Shown here piece after piece: positions 42,161-53,653 of a DNA stretch of 64,000 nucleotides; position 1 is the first letter of the stretch, and the number at the start of each line of letters is the position of its first letter. Location of the stretch: positions 6,076,001-6,140,000 of the forward strand of contig JAEUWY010000005.1 of NCBI GenBank assembly GCA_022059125.1, given 5' to 3'. The notes below the pieces were generated by a model. It did not search any database, was not told the DNA's origin, and saw only the letters and a list, made by a program, of their open reading frames with translations. Position numbers and translations under genes: made by a program. Source of the stretch: Corynespora cassiicola (taxonomy: Eukaryota > Ascomycota > Dothideomycetes > Pleosporales > Corynesporascaceae).

Positions 42161-42565
42161 TTAGTATCCGTCGCCATGGTCATTGCCACAGTCATAGCCG
42201 CAGTCGGGGCCAGGCTGAGGAGCAGGGGCAGGAGCTGGCTTAGGGGCCGGCGCAGGAACAGGGGCGGGAGCTGGTGCACCACCGCAGTTGCACACACCAC
42301 TTCCGCTGCCTCCCCTCAATACGTAGCACTTGCCTGGGCTCCCTCCGCACTCGTCAGAGCAGTCGGCGTTCCTCTTGCAAGGCTGGTCGGGGTTGGGGAT
42401 AGCAGGAGGCTTGGGCCCCTCGTCGCAGTTCTTCAGCTTGAGCTTGCACATCAAGCAGTCGAGATCTCCGAGTGTCCTCTTGCAGTTGCCGCCTCCAAGA
42501 GTCAAAGTGGCAGAGCCGAGGGTGGTGATCGCAAAGATCGAAGCAAAGATCTTGAAGGCATGCAT
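42161..42565 (-). CDS. Small secreted cysteine-rich protein (candidate effector)
   Basis: Intronless, 134 residues. A clear signal peptide (M-H-A-F-K-I-F-A-S-I-F-A-I-T-T-L-G-S-A) is followed by a domain with ten Cys between about residues 28 and 95 (spacings include C-L-M-C, D-C-S-D-E-C and V-C-N-C). An Ala/Pro linker (A-P-A-P-V-P-A-P-A-P repeats) then leads to a C-terminal D-C-G-Y-D-C-G-N-D. The mature protein therefore has twelve Cys, which suggests disulphide bridging outside the cell. I recognise no family. Small size, secretion, Cys content and a position 570 bp from a RIP island fit fungal effector or surface-protein genes, but host interaction is only inference. It could equally be a cell-wall or antimicrobial-type peptide. 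Confidence 0.72.
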   Translation of the reverse strand: MHAFKIFASIFAITTLGSATLTLGGGNCKRTLGDLDCLMCKLKLKNCDEGPKPPAIPNPDQPCKRNADCSDECGGSPGKCYVLRGGSGSGVCNCGGAPAPAPVPAPAPKPAPAPAPQPGPDCGYDCGNDHGDGY

Positions 42566-45325
42566 GATGTTTGTTGTAAATTGTGGTATTTGTTCAAAGG
42601 ATTATGTCGAAGAGGAAGACGTTGAGTTGGATTTTAACGATAGGATGGTAATGTTTGACAGAAGAAGGCTGATTCTCTGATGATTCTTCTTTGGGGGCTC
42701 GACGCTCATATTTATTTACGATCAGATTCCTGCTTCTAGTTATGCGCGAACCTGATCTACGGCTACTACGAAGGCAGCTGCCTGCACTCGCTGCCACCCA
42801 AATGCGCGATCGAGCGTTCGCTCGGTCAGTTCGGATGAGGCTGAGCACAACGATTATGATGTGGGGGCGACTATTGAGTCTATCGTTTCATATTCCGACC
42901 AATCCCCTTCATTCATAGATGCTCTACTTCCCATTAACGCAGGCCAAGCTTAAGGTGTGCCGAAACTCTATCATGGGCATTGACCACCTGCATTGAAATC
43001 CACGCGAAAATAGAAAGTGGAGAGATCTGTATGTAGTCCTCAGCAATCAAATGCACATGGTAACCTCGATAATATGGCTTTGGACGTCAAGGTACAGTGG
43101 TTCCGATGAGACTTGCACGCTGCTATCGCAACATGATGATATCATCGCTCTCAAAGTCTTGAAAACATACATGGATGACAGAGTCATTGAGTATCTCTTT
43201 GAACGGGATCATACACTCCGAACAATGACATAATTCATTCGTGTCTTTCTTTCACGCTCTTCACTAACCCAATTGCTTCATATCAATAAACCTACAACTC
43301 GAAGATCATACATGTGAGTTTGTTGAATATGTACCCAATGATCAGGTCGATTCAAAGTGCATACAGCACGCATATCATGTGCCGCTACCCCTTAGGCTCA
43401 TCTGCAGCAGATGCCATCTAGTGAGGATGATCCTACTAACCTCAATAAGTGCCCAAACTAAGCTTGACCGAGCCAACCATTCCTGAATCAAACTAGACCT
43501 ATCCGTGATGGGTATAGTACCAACAAGGAGCATCTTACTGATAGGCACAGGGGGAGGGGATTTCCAGGCCCTCTCTTTTGAGTATGGATGGTATCCAGTC
43601 AGGCAATGTCCCAGAATGCTTCTGCAGATCTCGATTGAATCTTGCTAGGGGAACAACTCAGCGTGTCACCAATCAAGGCTCGCGGCATTCTCTTCATCAC
43701 ACTCAACTAGTAGCTGAATATCAAAATCTCGTTGAATACTCTAGGTTTGGGTCATCGAACTAGCTATGTTCTTACTGGGTCACTTCTTGATACCTGGAAA
43801 TGCTGGAAATCCTTTTCCACTGAATGATCTTGCCAGTAGTCTTAACCTAATTGGATTTCCACGCGTCTGCGTAGTCAATTCCCTACGACTCCGGGAGCAT
43901 ATGGGGCGCATTCACACTTCCGTCACAATCCGCATGATAGTCTCTTACTTTAGAAGTAAATGCAGAAATGCAGAAATGAATTTGCTACGTCATAAGCTCG
44001 GTCTCCTTGAGATCGAAGATTTAAAATACTGGCTGTTTCGGTCTTGAGCCACCACTCACAAACCAAGTTCAATACCCCGCCGGCACAGGGTTAAACCTCA
44101 TACACCCTCATCCGGATGTCTTGGGGCCTTATTAGCAGCCTTGACCGGAACTTTTGGATCCCCACGGCTCAGGATCTGCCTTAATCCCGAGCGGCCCGGC
44201 GAAAAGATCCCAAACAGCAGTGCGAACTTTCGTGCTGCAAGACCCACATTCCAAATCGAAAGATACTCAATATCCCCATTGGGAAAATTCAGCGAATCGT
44301 CAAAGCCATGTCATACCCTGTCAGGATATGTCACGTTGTTCTGTCGCTGGTTCGGCTCATGCGCGCTATTACGTTTGTAGCGAAGATCCCTCAAGCCACC
44401 GAAAGGGGCATCGACCCAGGTCTGTGGTAGATGCTGATCGACTTTGGTTTTAGTGGAACTATGAACACGAAACAGTAGTAGGATGTTTATTTGATCCGTT
44501 TTCGGGTTCGGAAGCCCTAGCTCAGGGGTTACAACGAGACTGATGCACATGCATACACGCGCTTCGGACGAACATCTAGAAAATATTCCCCAAGATACGG
44601 ACTGTCGCTCGTGCCATTTTGTTCTTCATATTTTTTGCCGAGGTCTTGAAGAAAAGTGAGATGTTTCAACATTTGCTTGACGTCATTGAATTGCCCAGGT
44701 GTACAAGACAGAGTGTGCCACGGCCTTGAGACTGATACATGTGCTCAGAAGTGACATCAAGGTAGTAGATTTGTAGGGAAAGATGCTACTTGCTAACTTA
44801 TCATCCACTCAGATGCGAGGTTTTGATGCATCAGTTAAGGGATTTTCATTAATGCCTCATTCGATGTGTTCTGTCACGTGAGTCACGAATCGAGAAAGTT
44901 AACCTGAGGCTCAACCGGCTTCCACCATCATTTTCATATCTTTAATTGATCACCTTGGCGGCCCTGATTATTATAGCTATGAAACATGGAGTTCGAATCA
45001 GCACATCCGCTTCGCTGGGTGTTGCTGTGCCCTGGACAACTACGTACCTAGGACTATAGCTTCACCGACGAAAAAAAAGAAATGATTAGTTGTACCTCAA
45101 GCAGGTCAAATTTACATTCTACTTTATTCTACCTTGGGTGCCATAATGGTAACCTCAAGAGTTAGGAGGCTGGTCTTAAGATATGAAATTGGTCCAATCG
45201 GCCCAGAGGATCAGCCCTGCAAATGGCATTTTGAGACGCGGCTTTTAGAATATTTCTACCTGTGGAAATCATCCATTATAAAGGCCTTCGATTAAACTTC
45301 GAACCATTCAGACATAGGACTTGGG
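42566..45325. other. Gene-poor interval (2.8 kb)
   Basis: No convincing gene on either strand. Frames of 60-99 codons occur, but none has family resemblance or a consistent splice structure. The palindrome-like TACGTACCTAGG lies at 45041-45052. Part of this interval may once have encoded the missing N-terminal domain of the NACHT pseudogene, but I could not read it. Confidence 0.5.
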
Positions 45326-48054
45326 ATGATTGCCACGAAGATGACTGAGGCCTTGACCATTGCGACTGATATGATCATTAGCCAAAGGTTTCTCCAGAGC
45401 CTTTATTTTACCTCACTAAAGGCTCGAGAATTACGTATTGAGAATGCCCACGAGCAGATATTCAAATGGCTTTTCCAGGAATCCAGCAAGAAGCAACGCC
45501 AACGCCATATTCCCAGCCAGCGTTTTGTGAATTGGCTCCGTTCAAGTGATGGAATCTTTTGGATCTCAGGAAAGCCGGGTTCTGGAAAGTCAACTCTGAT
45601 GAAATGGATTACGAGTAACGCGAAAACGGAAGAGATTTTGTTTGAGTGGGCCAACCCCACATGGGCTGAAGAGCAGTTGCAAAGAAAACGCAAAGATGTC
45701 GACACTCACAAACTTTCAAGCTTCGACCAAATGAAAGATGAGACGAGGGGACACAGAATTAACCCAACCAACATATTCCAATTCGTTTGAAGTTCAATCT
45801 CAACTCATACAGGACGATTTGGAGGAGCCTATCAAAGTGGTCATGGCCAGCTTCTACTTCTGGAGTGCAGGAACAGCCATGCAAAAATCACAGCAAGGAC
45901 TATTTCAGTCTTTTCTGTATGAAATTTTCAGCCATGCTCCGACCTTGATGCAAAAGGCATGTCCTAAAAGATGGCGGGCAGCAGAACTAGGAGAACCCCA
46001 GCAGCCTTGGATGATGAAGGAGATATCAGACGCTATACAACATACCATCTCACTTACAGAAAACTCGGCCAAATTTTGTTTCTTCATTGATGGGGTTGAC
46101 GAATATAGTGGTGACCACTCAGAAATGGTCCGCTTGCTCGAAAACTTTGCAAGGCTTCCTAACGTAAAGCTGTGCGTCGCCAGTCGCCCTTGGAACGTCT
46201 TTGAAGACGCATTCGGCCAGTCTCCGAAGCGCAAGTTCTATCTTCAAGATCTCACTCGCCAGGACATCAAGCACTATGTGCGCAGCAAATTGAGTAAACA
46301 TCCGGCGTGGCAAGGTCTCTCCCACCGTGACGAGGAATACAAAGAAATTGCTACCGAGATTTTGGAGCGAGTACAAGGTGTCTTTCTTTGGGTCTTTCTT
46401 GTGGTGCGATCCTTGCTTAAGGGTTTGACCAATGGTGACACTGTATCGCTTCTTCAAGAGAGGCTTCGAAGGATTCCTACCGATCTACGGGAGTTCTTCA
46501 AATACATGCTCGATTCTCTGGATCCAATTTACAACAGCCACGTAGCACTCTTCTTCTTAGCTGCTATGGATGCACCCGAACCACTACCTCTTGCAATGTT
46601 TTCCTTTTTTGAGGAAGAGTTTCGACAAATCAAACTATGTCCATCAAATGAACATGCCTGCTTTGGAATTATACGACATCATACCGCTACAAAAACAAAC
46701 AGAAAGACGCCTGAATGGTAGATGTAAGGGGCTGCTCGAGGTGTATCGAACCGCTGATGGACTCGACTTTTTCCGCTATCGAGTTGACTTTCTCCACAGG
46801 ACGGTAAAAGACTTCTTCATGACTGAAGAGATGCGTCGTGAGTTTGAGGCTAGCCTCTCGGAGAAGTTGCAAGTCTGTGTGTCCATGATAAAAGCATCAA
46901 TTGCAATGATGAAAAAAATGCCCCGAATCGGAAAGCAGCTGGGAAGAGATGTTCCGTTCAGATCTCTGATAGATATGGCCCTGTACAACTCGCGAAAATT
47001 CTAAATGCTCAATGGTGCGCCGACTACAAGGCTTCTAGATGAGCTTTCATACGTTCTCGATCATCTAGAATTCTTCGAGGGGTATTGGAACAGCCCAGCC
47101 GGCGATCATAGTGAACAATTCCTTGGACTTACTGTCGAACGAGGGCTGATGCTATACGCTTCACAGCAGCTCCGGTATCCAAATTCAGGGCCAATTGCCA
47201 CAAAACAGTTGCAGTTGACTGCCAAGAAGCGACCCATTCTTGACTGCGCCATAAGATATTTTGATATTCCTTTACACGGCGAAATGGATGTCTCTGACAT
47301 GATTTGGTTCCTTCTTTCCAACGGATGTGACCCCAACGAGGCCATTGTTACAGATGCAGGCTTCATGACGCCATTCTCCAATTTCCTTGAACATGTTGGG
47401 TCAGAGAATATCATCGACAACGCATCTGTTTCAGCTAGGATACAAAACAATCGTGTTCGGTCGCTCAAACACTTCTTGACCAATGGCGCGAATTCGAATC
47501 ACTCCATCGCCGGCAGTCTTCCTCTTTGGTCGCTCTTCTTGGCACGAATTTGTGAAGTGAAGGAAGATGACGCACCCTATTCCTACTATCTCGAGATTAT
47601 CGAATTGCTTTTCTTTTATGGAGCAGACCCGAATCTGAGAAGCCAATCTGGTTGTTCTTGCTGCATGGTATTCAGACCATGGACGCACTTTTTGATTTGG
47701 TTAGCAAAGTCCAGAGGCATGAGGACACAGTCCATTCAACGTCAAGAGTTCCTCGCACGCATCTGCGCAGTGATGTTGGAACACAATGCAGATAAAAATG
47801 TGCATCTGGTAACTCGGGACAAAAGTCATCAATATGGAAATCCGAGAAGCGTGGTCTGTAAGTCTTTTCGTCCTGGGCTGGCAGGTCCTATTCTTACTGC
47901 ATTGCCGTTGCCACGAGCATCGGAGAGAACCATCAACACTTCAGATCAAAGTAAAGAGACTTCAGAAGAGATGTCTATGCATCAGAAAACATGCGAGCAG
48001 ACGAACACCGTTGACACTTCTTGGAACCCTTTTTCTTGGTGGGCCTACTTTTAG
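45326..48054 (+). pseudogene. Broken NACHT/ankyrin-type NLR-like gene
   Basis: The region reads as a fungal NACHT protein in consecutive frames. First comes 45326-about 45745 with S-G-K-P-G-S-G-K-S-T-L-M-K-W (Walker A). Next is 45746-about 46630 in another frame with V-M-A-S-F-Y-F-W-S-A-G, F-F-I-D-G-V-D-E-Y (Walker B) and L-C-V-A-S-R-P-W. Then 46630-47004 in a third frame has R-R-L-N-G-R-C-K-G-L-L-E-V and Y-R-V-D-F-L-H-R-T-V-K-D-F. After a TAA at 47002-47004, 47005-48054 continues in that same frame with ankyrin-like segments (L-L-S-N-G-C-D-P-N, L-F-F-Y-G-A-D-P-N). The first shift falls in a GGGG run near 45745. The usual N-terminal effector region is also missing. Introns could not explain the breaks, since no good donor/acceptor pair fits. 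In living form such proteins act in heterokaryon incompatibility and innate immunity. Confidence 0.8.
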
Positions 48055-48688
48055 CGACCGAGAGCGGCGTAGTGCCAATCAACGAAGGAGCCTTACAGCT
48101 ATGACTATTTCTACAGTGATGAACTCTTATATATAGCAGCCAGATCAAAGTGGAAAAATTATTCAACGTATCTTCTCAAACATCCTTTTCCGAAGCAGGC
48201 CACTTCCGATACCATATTCAAGATCCGCACTATGGCGACTTGATTGCGGCTTGGTGTGTATACCGGCTTAATATATGACCCGAAGATCGTGTTTAGTACA
48301 AGATCTCTGGATTATTTCAAGTCGGCCAAAAGGCACAGCTCGCGAAGGCTTTCACATTGAGGGATTGCGAAATTCGGCCTGCCTGCTGCTAGGGAAATGC
48401 CAAGCATGCATGCATGCACGCATGCTGACGGTGTCAACCATGTCAGTGCTGACATTCTGCATGAGAAGTCGGGGTTAACCTTATCGCTTCGGTAATAGCT
48501 GCAGCTAGATTGGCTGATTGAATACGAGTCCGCTGCAGCTGCTGCGCCGCTGCGCTTTCTCTCGTACTAGTGTTGGGCTGCTTTTGTTCAGCCTCTTTTG
48601 CGACCATCTTCCCCGTACTTGATGACCTCTTCAAGCCATTTTTCTCTTCTCTGTCGTTATTCCTCAGCATACGTCGTAGATTGCGGAG
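48055..48688. other. Gene-free interval
   Basis: About 630 bp between the NACHT pseudogene and the hemerythrin-like gene. It contains a GCATGCATGC-type alternating stretch near 48403-48424. No gene. Confidence 0.45.
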
Positions 48689-49552
48689 ATGGCTGGAAAA
48701 TACGCCGATTCGCCCTTGGCGCTCATTCCCACACCATACAAACAGACCGGAAAAGTGAGCTTACCCTGAATAAGCCCGATTCGAGGACTGACGGCTCCCC
48801 ATAGACGGATGACTTCACAATGGATGCCTCTCATATGGCGATAGTGCATAATTTGATTATACGTGGATACAACAGCATTTACAAGCAGGCGCCGCATGTT
48901 CGCCCAAACGATGTGCCCGATTTTATTGGATACTCCATCGCATGGTATAATATGGTCATCAACCATCACAGGAGTGAAGAAAAAGTCATATTTCCTCTCT
49001 ATGAGAAACACACTGGTGTTCCTGGACTTATGGATGGAGACAGGGCTGAGCACGGCACGTTCCATCGCCGGTTTAGTTATGACTACGAGCTGACACAACT
49101 CAGAGGCATTTTATGGCGGAATGGAAAAATTCAAAGAATACCTGGATTGTTGTCTGTCATCTCAAGATCCAAAGACCGCTTTCTCTGGCCCCCACCTGGT
49201 CGGGCTCATGGACACATTCGGCTCGGCGTTGCATTCGCATCTCTCGCATGAGCCCGTGCATCTAGCATCCCTCAGCAAATACCCCCAGATCCCAACGAAA
49301 GAAATCAAGGCAGCAGGGGAGAAGGATGCGATGGATACGCAAAGCATCATCTACATGCTACCCATGTTGTGGTTCAATCACGATACTGAATTCGAAGATG
49401 GTGAATGGCGGGACTGGCCAGGGCTGTCTTGGCAGCTGAAGTGGGTGATGGTGAACGTGTTTGGTTGGTGGCGAAGTAACTGGTGGCGGTGGGGAAGCGT
49501 TGGTCGGGATGGAAAAATGGTAGAGTTGCTAGCATTGACGGACAACTACTAA
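48689..49552 (+). CDS. Hemerythrin-like (HHE) domain protein, probable GC-AG intron
   Basis: Three exons, 48689-48754, 48805-49054 and 49104-49552, give 254 residues. The first intron is a normal 50-nt GT-AG. The second fits best as a 49-nt intron with donor GCACGT (one base from GTACGT), a GCTGACAC branch region and a CTCAG acceptor. It restores the family sequence A-E-H-E-A-F-Y-G-G-M-E-K-F. HHE landmarks are M-A-I-V-H-N (His), V-I-N-H-H-R-S-E-E (His-His-Glu), E-H-E-A-F and L-H-S-H-L-S-H-E. These residues would bind a di-iron centre in a four-helix bundle. Fungal members are poorly characterised; oxygen or redox sensing is possible. The C-terminus holds W-L-S-W-Q-like Trp-rich sequence. Confidence 0.83.
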
Positions 49553-50315
49553 ACAAGTATTGGAATTGCTCGCACTTACTTGAGATGGTAAGGCTAGTTG
49601 AGCTGAGAGTTGGGCATGGGCCGAACATGCATGGCCCGCTTCCTTGGAGCGGGGTAACGCTTGATGCCTAGTCTTACATGCACGTTGAGACATTGATGCC
49701 TGTCATTTTCGATAAGTTACTTTGGGAAAGCTAGCACAAGTACCTGAGTACATCATGAACCACCAACATTGAAGAATAAAAGGCTGATCAGTAGAGACTC
49801 AAAGACACGATGAATCATATTTGAAGATGGACACCAATCGAAGTGCGAAAGTATCTATCACATGGAAACCGAAGGTTGAGAATTCTGCGATGGCGTTCCG
49901 TAAGATTTTTCGGTAGCCGTATCCAACAACGATCCTGGCGGCGATCAAAGCCTCCGTGGTGGAGCCGATGGGTAACATTCACCGGAGCTCTAGGTGGTTT
50001 TGCCCCAGACATTTTAGACCTGCCCTAGAGCGGAGTCTCTAACGAATCTGTGGTGCATTATTGGTATGGCCTCGACGGAGAAGTCCCTGGTCAGGGAGAG
50101 CTGGAGTTATCTATGGCCTGGCCTAAAGGCTGAAAGCCTAGGTGCTAGTGGCTAACGAGACCATACATGCGATAAACTATATTTAGAATGCCAGCGAATT
50201 CTATCCAGCTGGGGAGGAGAAAGGCCTCAGAAGTCTGCAGCTTACAATAGTCCGCACTGCGAACCTCCATCTGCACATCTCACCAAGGCGACGCAATCTC
50301 CTGCTGTTCCATACC
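49553..50315. other. Gene-free interval
   Basis: No gene supported; this is the upstream region of the membrane-protein gene. Confidence 0.45.
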
Positions 50316-51617
50316 ATGGAAGCCCTACCTGCAGATTACAACCGCGGCCCCGCAATTACGGCCATATTTTGGGTTTTGACATGCGTAGCGGCATTCGTAG
50401 TCGCTGCTAGATTCTATGCTCGCTGGCTCATCAGAAACATTGGTGTCGACGACTGGATGATTCTGTTTAGTTGGGTATAGTCAGAGTTAACGCTGTTTTG
50501 ATGCGCTCACTGATGTGAAATCCAGGTACTACTAGTCATTACCAGCGCGTTTATTACCCATGTCGCTCAACTCGGAGGTTTCCGGCACCTGATGTATGTG
50601 CCGCTCGAAAATGCCTCTGACGTTGCTCGCGGTCTCCTTCTCTGTCAAGTCTTCAACATTGCAGGCTTTGGCACCAGCAAATTCGCTGTAGGATATCAAC
50701 TTCTGAGAGTCCTGGAGCGAACAGCCAGATGGCGCAAGGCCACCATTTGGGTGATCATAGTGATTACCCTCCTTTATAATGTGATTGAGGCAGTTTTGAC
50801 CATGTTTCAATGCACACCGGCAAAGGCAGCATGGGATCCTTTTACCAAAGGAACCTGCTGGGCCATGGACGCTAAGATGACGAACATCTACGTAGGTGGA
50901 GGTGAGTTTAAACTTCGCGTCAGCGTGCATGTGTACCGGATCATCGGGTTAATGTTACACAGTATACAACGTCGTCACAGACGTAGTGCTCGCCTTATTC
51001 CCACTGTCCGTTATCTGGGCTCTCCATATCAGTCTACGAAATCGAATTAGATTATGTATCGTTTTGGGTCTTGGACTTTTGTATGTTAAAGAACCTAGAT
51101 CGACTAAACTTCTTTAAACCTCTAACAAACACACAGTGCGGCCGTATGTGGCTCGATAAAATTAAAATACGTGGATACCCTTCGAAATATGGAGGATTTG
51201 ACTTGGCAAACCTATGAGTTGGATGTATGGAGTGGCGCTGAGCTCTTCGTCATAATAGTTACATGCAGCATTCCGCCATTGCATGGAATCTGGCAACGCA
51301 AGCTCGCCAAGTCGAGCTCTGCAAGATTATCGTACAACAGTAAGGGATCGCAAGGCACCAACAGTTGGTTTGGAAAAGGAAGTGAGAGGTCTTCATACAT
51401 CCCTCCAGTGCGCCACTCAGGTGTAACCACTACAAAGCGTGGGTCATCTGTCACAGGCGATGAAGCCCAGTTGATGCCGTTCGGGAAGCATTACTCTGTC
51501 ATTGTCGAGCAAAAAGGAAGAAGGGGCAGCCCTGATAATCGCATTGCCGCAAGAACCGACATAAGCATAGAATCAAGTGAGAGGAGGGCAGCGAGCAGCC
51601 GCGACAGCTTTGTTTGA
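50316..51617 (+). CDS. Seven-helix membrane protein, fungal SAT4/Pth11-type rhodopsin domain
   Basis: Four exons, 50316-50474, 50526-50901, 50963-51080 and 51137-51617, with GT-AG introns of 51, 61 and 56 nt, give 377 residues. Hydrophobic helices follow one another: I-F-W-V-L-T-C-V-A-A-F-V-V-A, V-L-L-V-I-T-S-A-F, V-I-I-V-I-T-L-L-Y-N, V-V-L-A-L-F-P-L-S-V-I-W and F-V-I-I-V-T-C-S-I-P. Family landmarks are N-I-G-V-D-D-W-M-I-L near residue 45, C-T-P-x-x-A-A-W-D in the middle, T-D-V-V-L-A-L-F-P and Y-V-D-T-L in the last third. The Ser-rich C-terminal tail is cytosolic by the usual topology. Family members include Pth11-like receptors and many of unknown function, so a sensory role is inference. 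It lies about 0.7 kb from the secondary-metabolite genes. Confidence 0.87.
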
Positions 51618-52312
51618 GCGGCAGAAAATGGCCTAGGAGATTTTGCAAGCTGAATCTTGATGATTTTTCTTCCACCATCGTTGTTCTCTCTGAACAAAAT
51701 CCTTTGCTTTTTGCACGCGGCGCGCCATCTTTCCCTTCTCACGCATATGTGGTTTTCGCATGTACATATGATGTCTTCAGAAAATTGTTGGGATCGATGC
51801 AAATTCCTCGAATATATTTCCAACAAGATCTTGAATGCGATCATGAGCGAGTTCTGATGCCAATCTCACCAATCCATATGAGTTTTGATGAAATACGTGA
51901 CAACGGCTTGGAGGCCAGAATACCCGCGCACATACAGTCACGGAAGCCCACAGCTGCGAATAATGAGGAATATAGTGTTTTTAGTGAGCAATGTTCAGTA
52001 GTTCGTAGAGGTTAACATTTAAACTTAAAACTTCTAACTTTAATGTAAAAAGCTATACAATATTTATAATGCGTGCGAGTTATTATGCTTTTTTTTATTA
52101 TTGATCTAAATGAGATTTTATCAGTTTCTCTTTTATAAGCAGCGATGCGCATGAATTAATTTTTAAAAGCAGGATTAAAAATATAACACCGCTGCGAAAA
52201 ACTAAGCGGAGCCCCAAGCTTTCAGAATTCAACAATTTTTCATGTCGCCAGCTAGGCAGAGGGGTCGTTTTCGATTTGAAACTTTGTATTGCATCGACTT
52301 TACAGCTTGAAT
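51618..52312. other. Gene-free interval with a small AT-rich patch
   Basis: The stretch at about 52017-52200 is distinctly AT-rich against its surroundings and could be a small eroded repeat. No inverted or terminal repeat was found. Confidence 0.4.
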
Positions 52313-53653
52313 CTACGGCAGTCGCACCTCCATCACACTCTCATAACTCACGGGATTATATTTGTATACCCTGTCCAACTTGAGTCCCACGTCGTTAATG
52401 ATCTTCTCCCACTGTGCTTCGCTCCTCTCGCTGGCTGCAAAGGCTGACATCATAGTCAAGTCCATGGCAGCAGCATAGGAGTTGACATTGGTTCTGGGAA
52501 GTACCATCTCGTCGAGTAGCATAATCGAATCACTCTCCATAGCGGCCTTGGTGTTAAGCAGTAACTGCCTCACTTTGTGATCGGGATGGTTATGTAAAAC
52601 GCCCCTCGAAAAATAGAACTTTGCTCCTGTCATAGAATTAGAGGATTGCAGTTTAGAAGATTCACAATCGATTACCTTTGATTGGTTGCTCTTCGAAGAA
52701 GTTGTGGACCATATTTTCAACCCCAGGAGTCTGCAGTGCTTTTTCGATCGAATGTGGTAGATCCTGTAGGATAACCCTTCCCGAAACGTTTGGGTATTTC
52801 TCCTTGAACTGGGCGCACTGGTGTCCAATTCCGCCGCCAATATTGACATATACCGGTTTGTCAGCTGGCCAATTTTGAGTCTCTTCCTCGACAGGGTAGA
52901 CTGTAAGCCAAGAAAGCTTGGGTTCTCTACGGAATGCCATGTAGTCATTGAAATGCTTCAATTCGTTTGGGTGACTGCTGAACCAGGCGAAAGCATGAAG
53001 ATCAGTATTCCATGCTTGTTGAAAGACAGTATTAAGCTCGTTGGTAGGATTCCTATAACCCGTCTTCTGGAGGAATGATGGAATCGTTTGATATTGAGTG
53101 CTGATTGTCTGGAAGCTTTAGAAGCATTAGAGCAGTAGGTTAACACATGAATGTCATCTCACCAATGCGAGATTCCTGCCTCACTGACTTGCTCTGACAA
53201 ATTATGCGTTACGTTGTTTGCGATGTAGTGGTCTTCATCAAATTGCTTGAGGACACCGATGGAGGCAAGATAGCTCAGATAGCGCCCTGGATATGTGAAT
53301 TTTGGAGGTTGATATCCGGTCGATACTTACGTAGAAATTCGACTTCAGCCCCCGTCTTCTGAGCCATTCTTTCTACATCTACCTTCTCTTTTGCTGCCAC
53401 AAGGTATTTGAACAATCCCATATCGAATCCAGTCTTGACAGCAGCAGTTTGTAGATGCTACGTTGATCATCAATCAAATATGCCCAGAAACAGCGACAGT
53501 GCAATGACTCACTAAGTACCCAAATCGATGTATCGTGTCATTCGAGTCTTCCAATGAGTCTGCAAGCTCATGCAGGACGACTATGAGTTTTCTTCGACTT
53601 ACTTCATCCAAGTTCGAGGCCAATCGCTTCACTTCTTCAATTGCTGTATCCAT
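52313..53653 (-). CDS. SAM-dependent O-methyltransferase (cluster gene 1)
   Basis: Five exons, 53653-53513, 53457-53331, 53286-53163, 53115-52676 and 52626-52313, with GT-AG introns of 44-55 nt, give 381 residues. An N-terminal winged-helix dimerisation region contains the Y-L-S-Y-L-A-S-I-G-V-L-K segment. The SAM-binding motif is V-N-I-G-G-G-I-G-H (usual form V-D-V-G-G-G-x-G-H). The catalytic-base region reads R-G-V-L-H-N-H-P-D, matching the conserved H-N-W/H-D position. It belongs to the plant-caffeate-type O-methyltransferases used in fungal secondary metabolism to methylate phenolic or enol hydroxyls. It is transcribed divergently from the NRPS-like gene with about 0.9 kb between starts, so shared control is likely. 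Confidence 0.9.

Noticed and set aside
42566..45325. Hidden retrotransposon or coding remnants in the gene-poor stretch
   Set aside because: I looked for polymerase, integrase and NACHT N-terminal motifs in several frames and could not read any.
45735..45830. An intron as the explanation for the first frame change in the NACHT gene
   Set aside because: No donor of GTNNGT type pairs with a suitable acceptor at a length that restores frame, whereas removing one G from the GGGG run does.
52017..52200. Small AT-rich patch as a transposon
   Set aside because: No terminal repeats, target duplication or coding relic seen; it may simply be AT-rich spacer.
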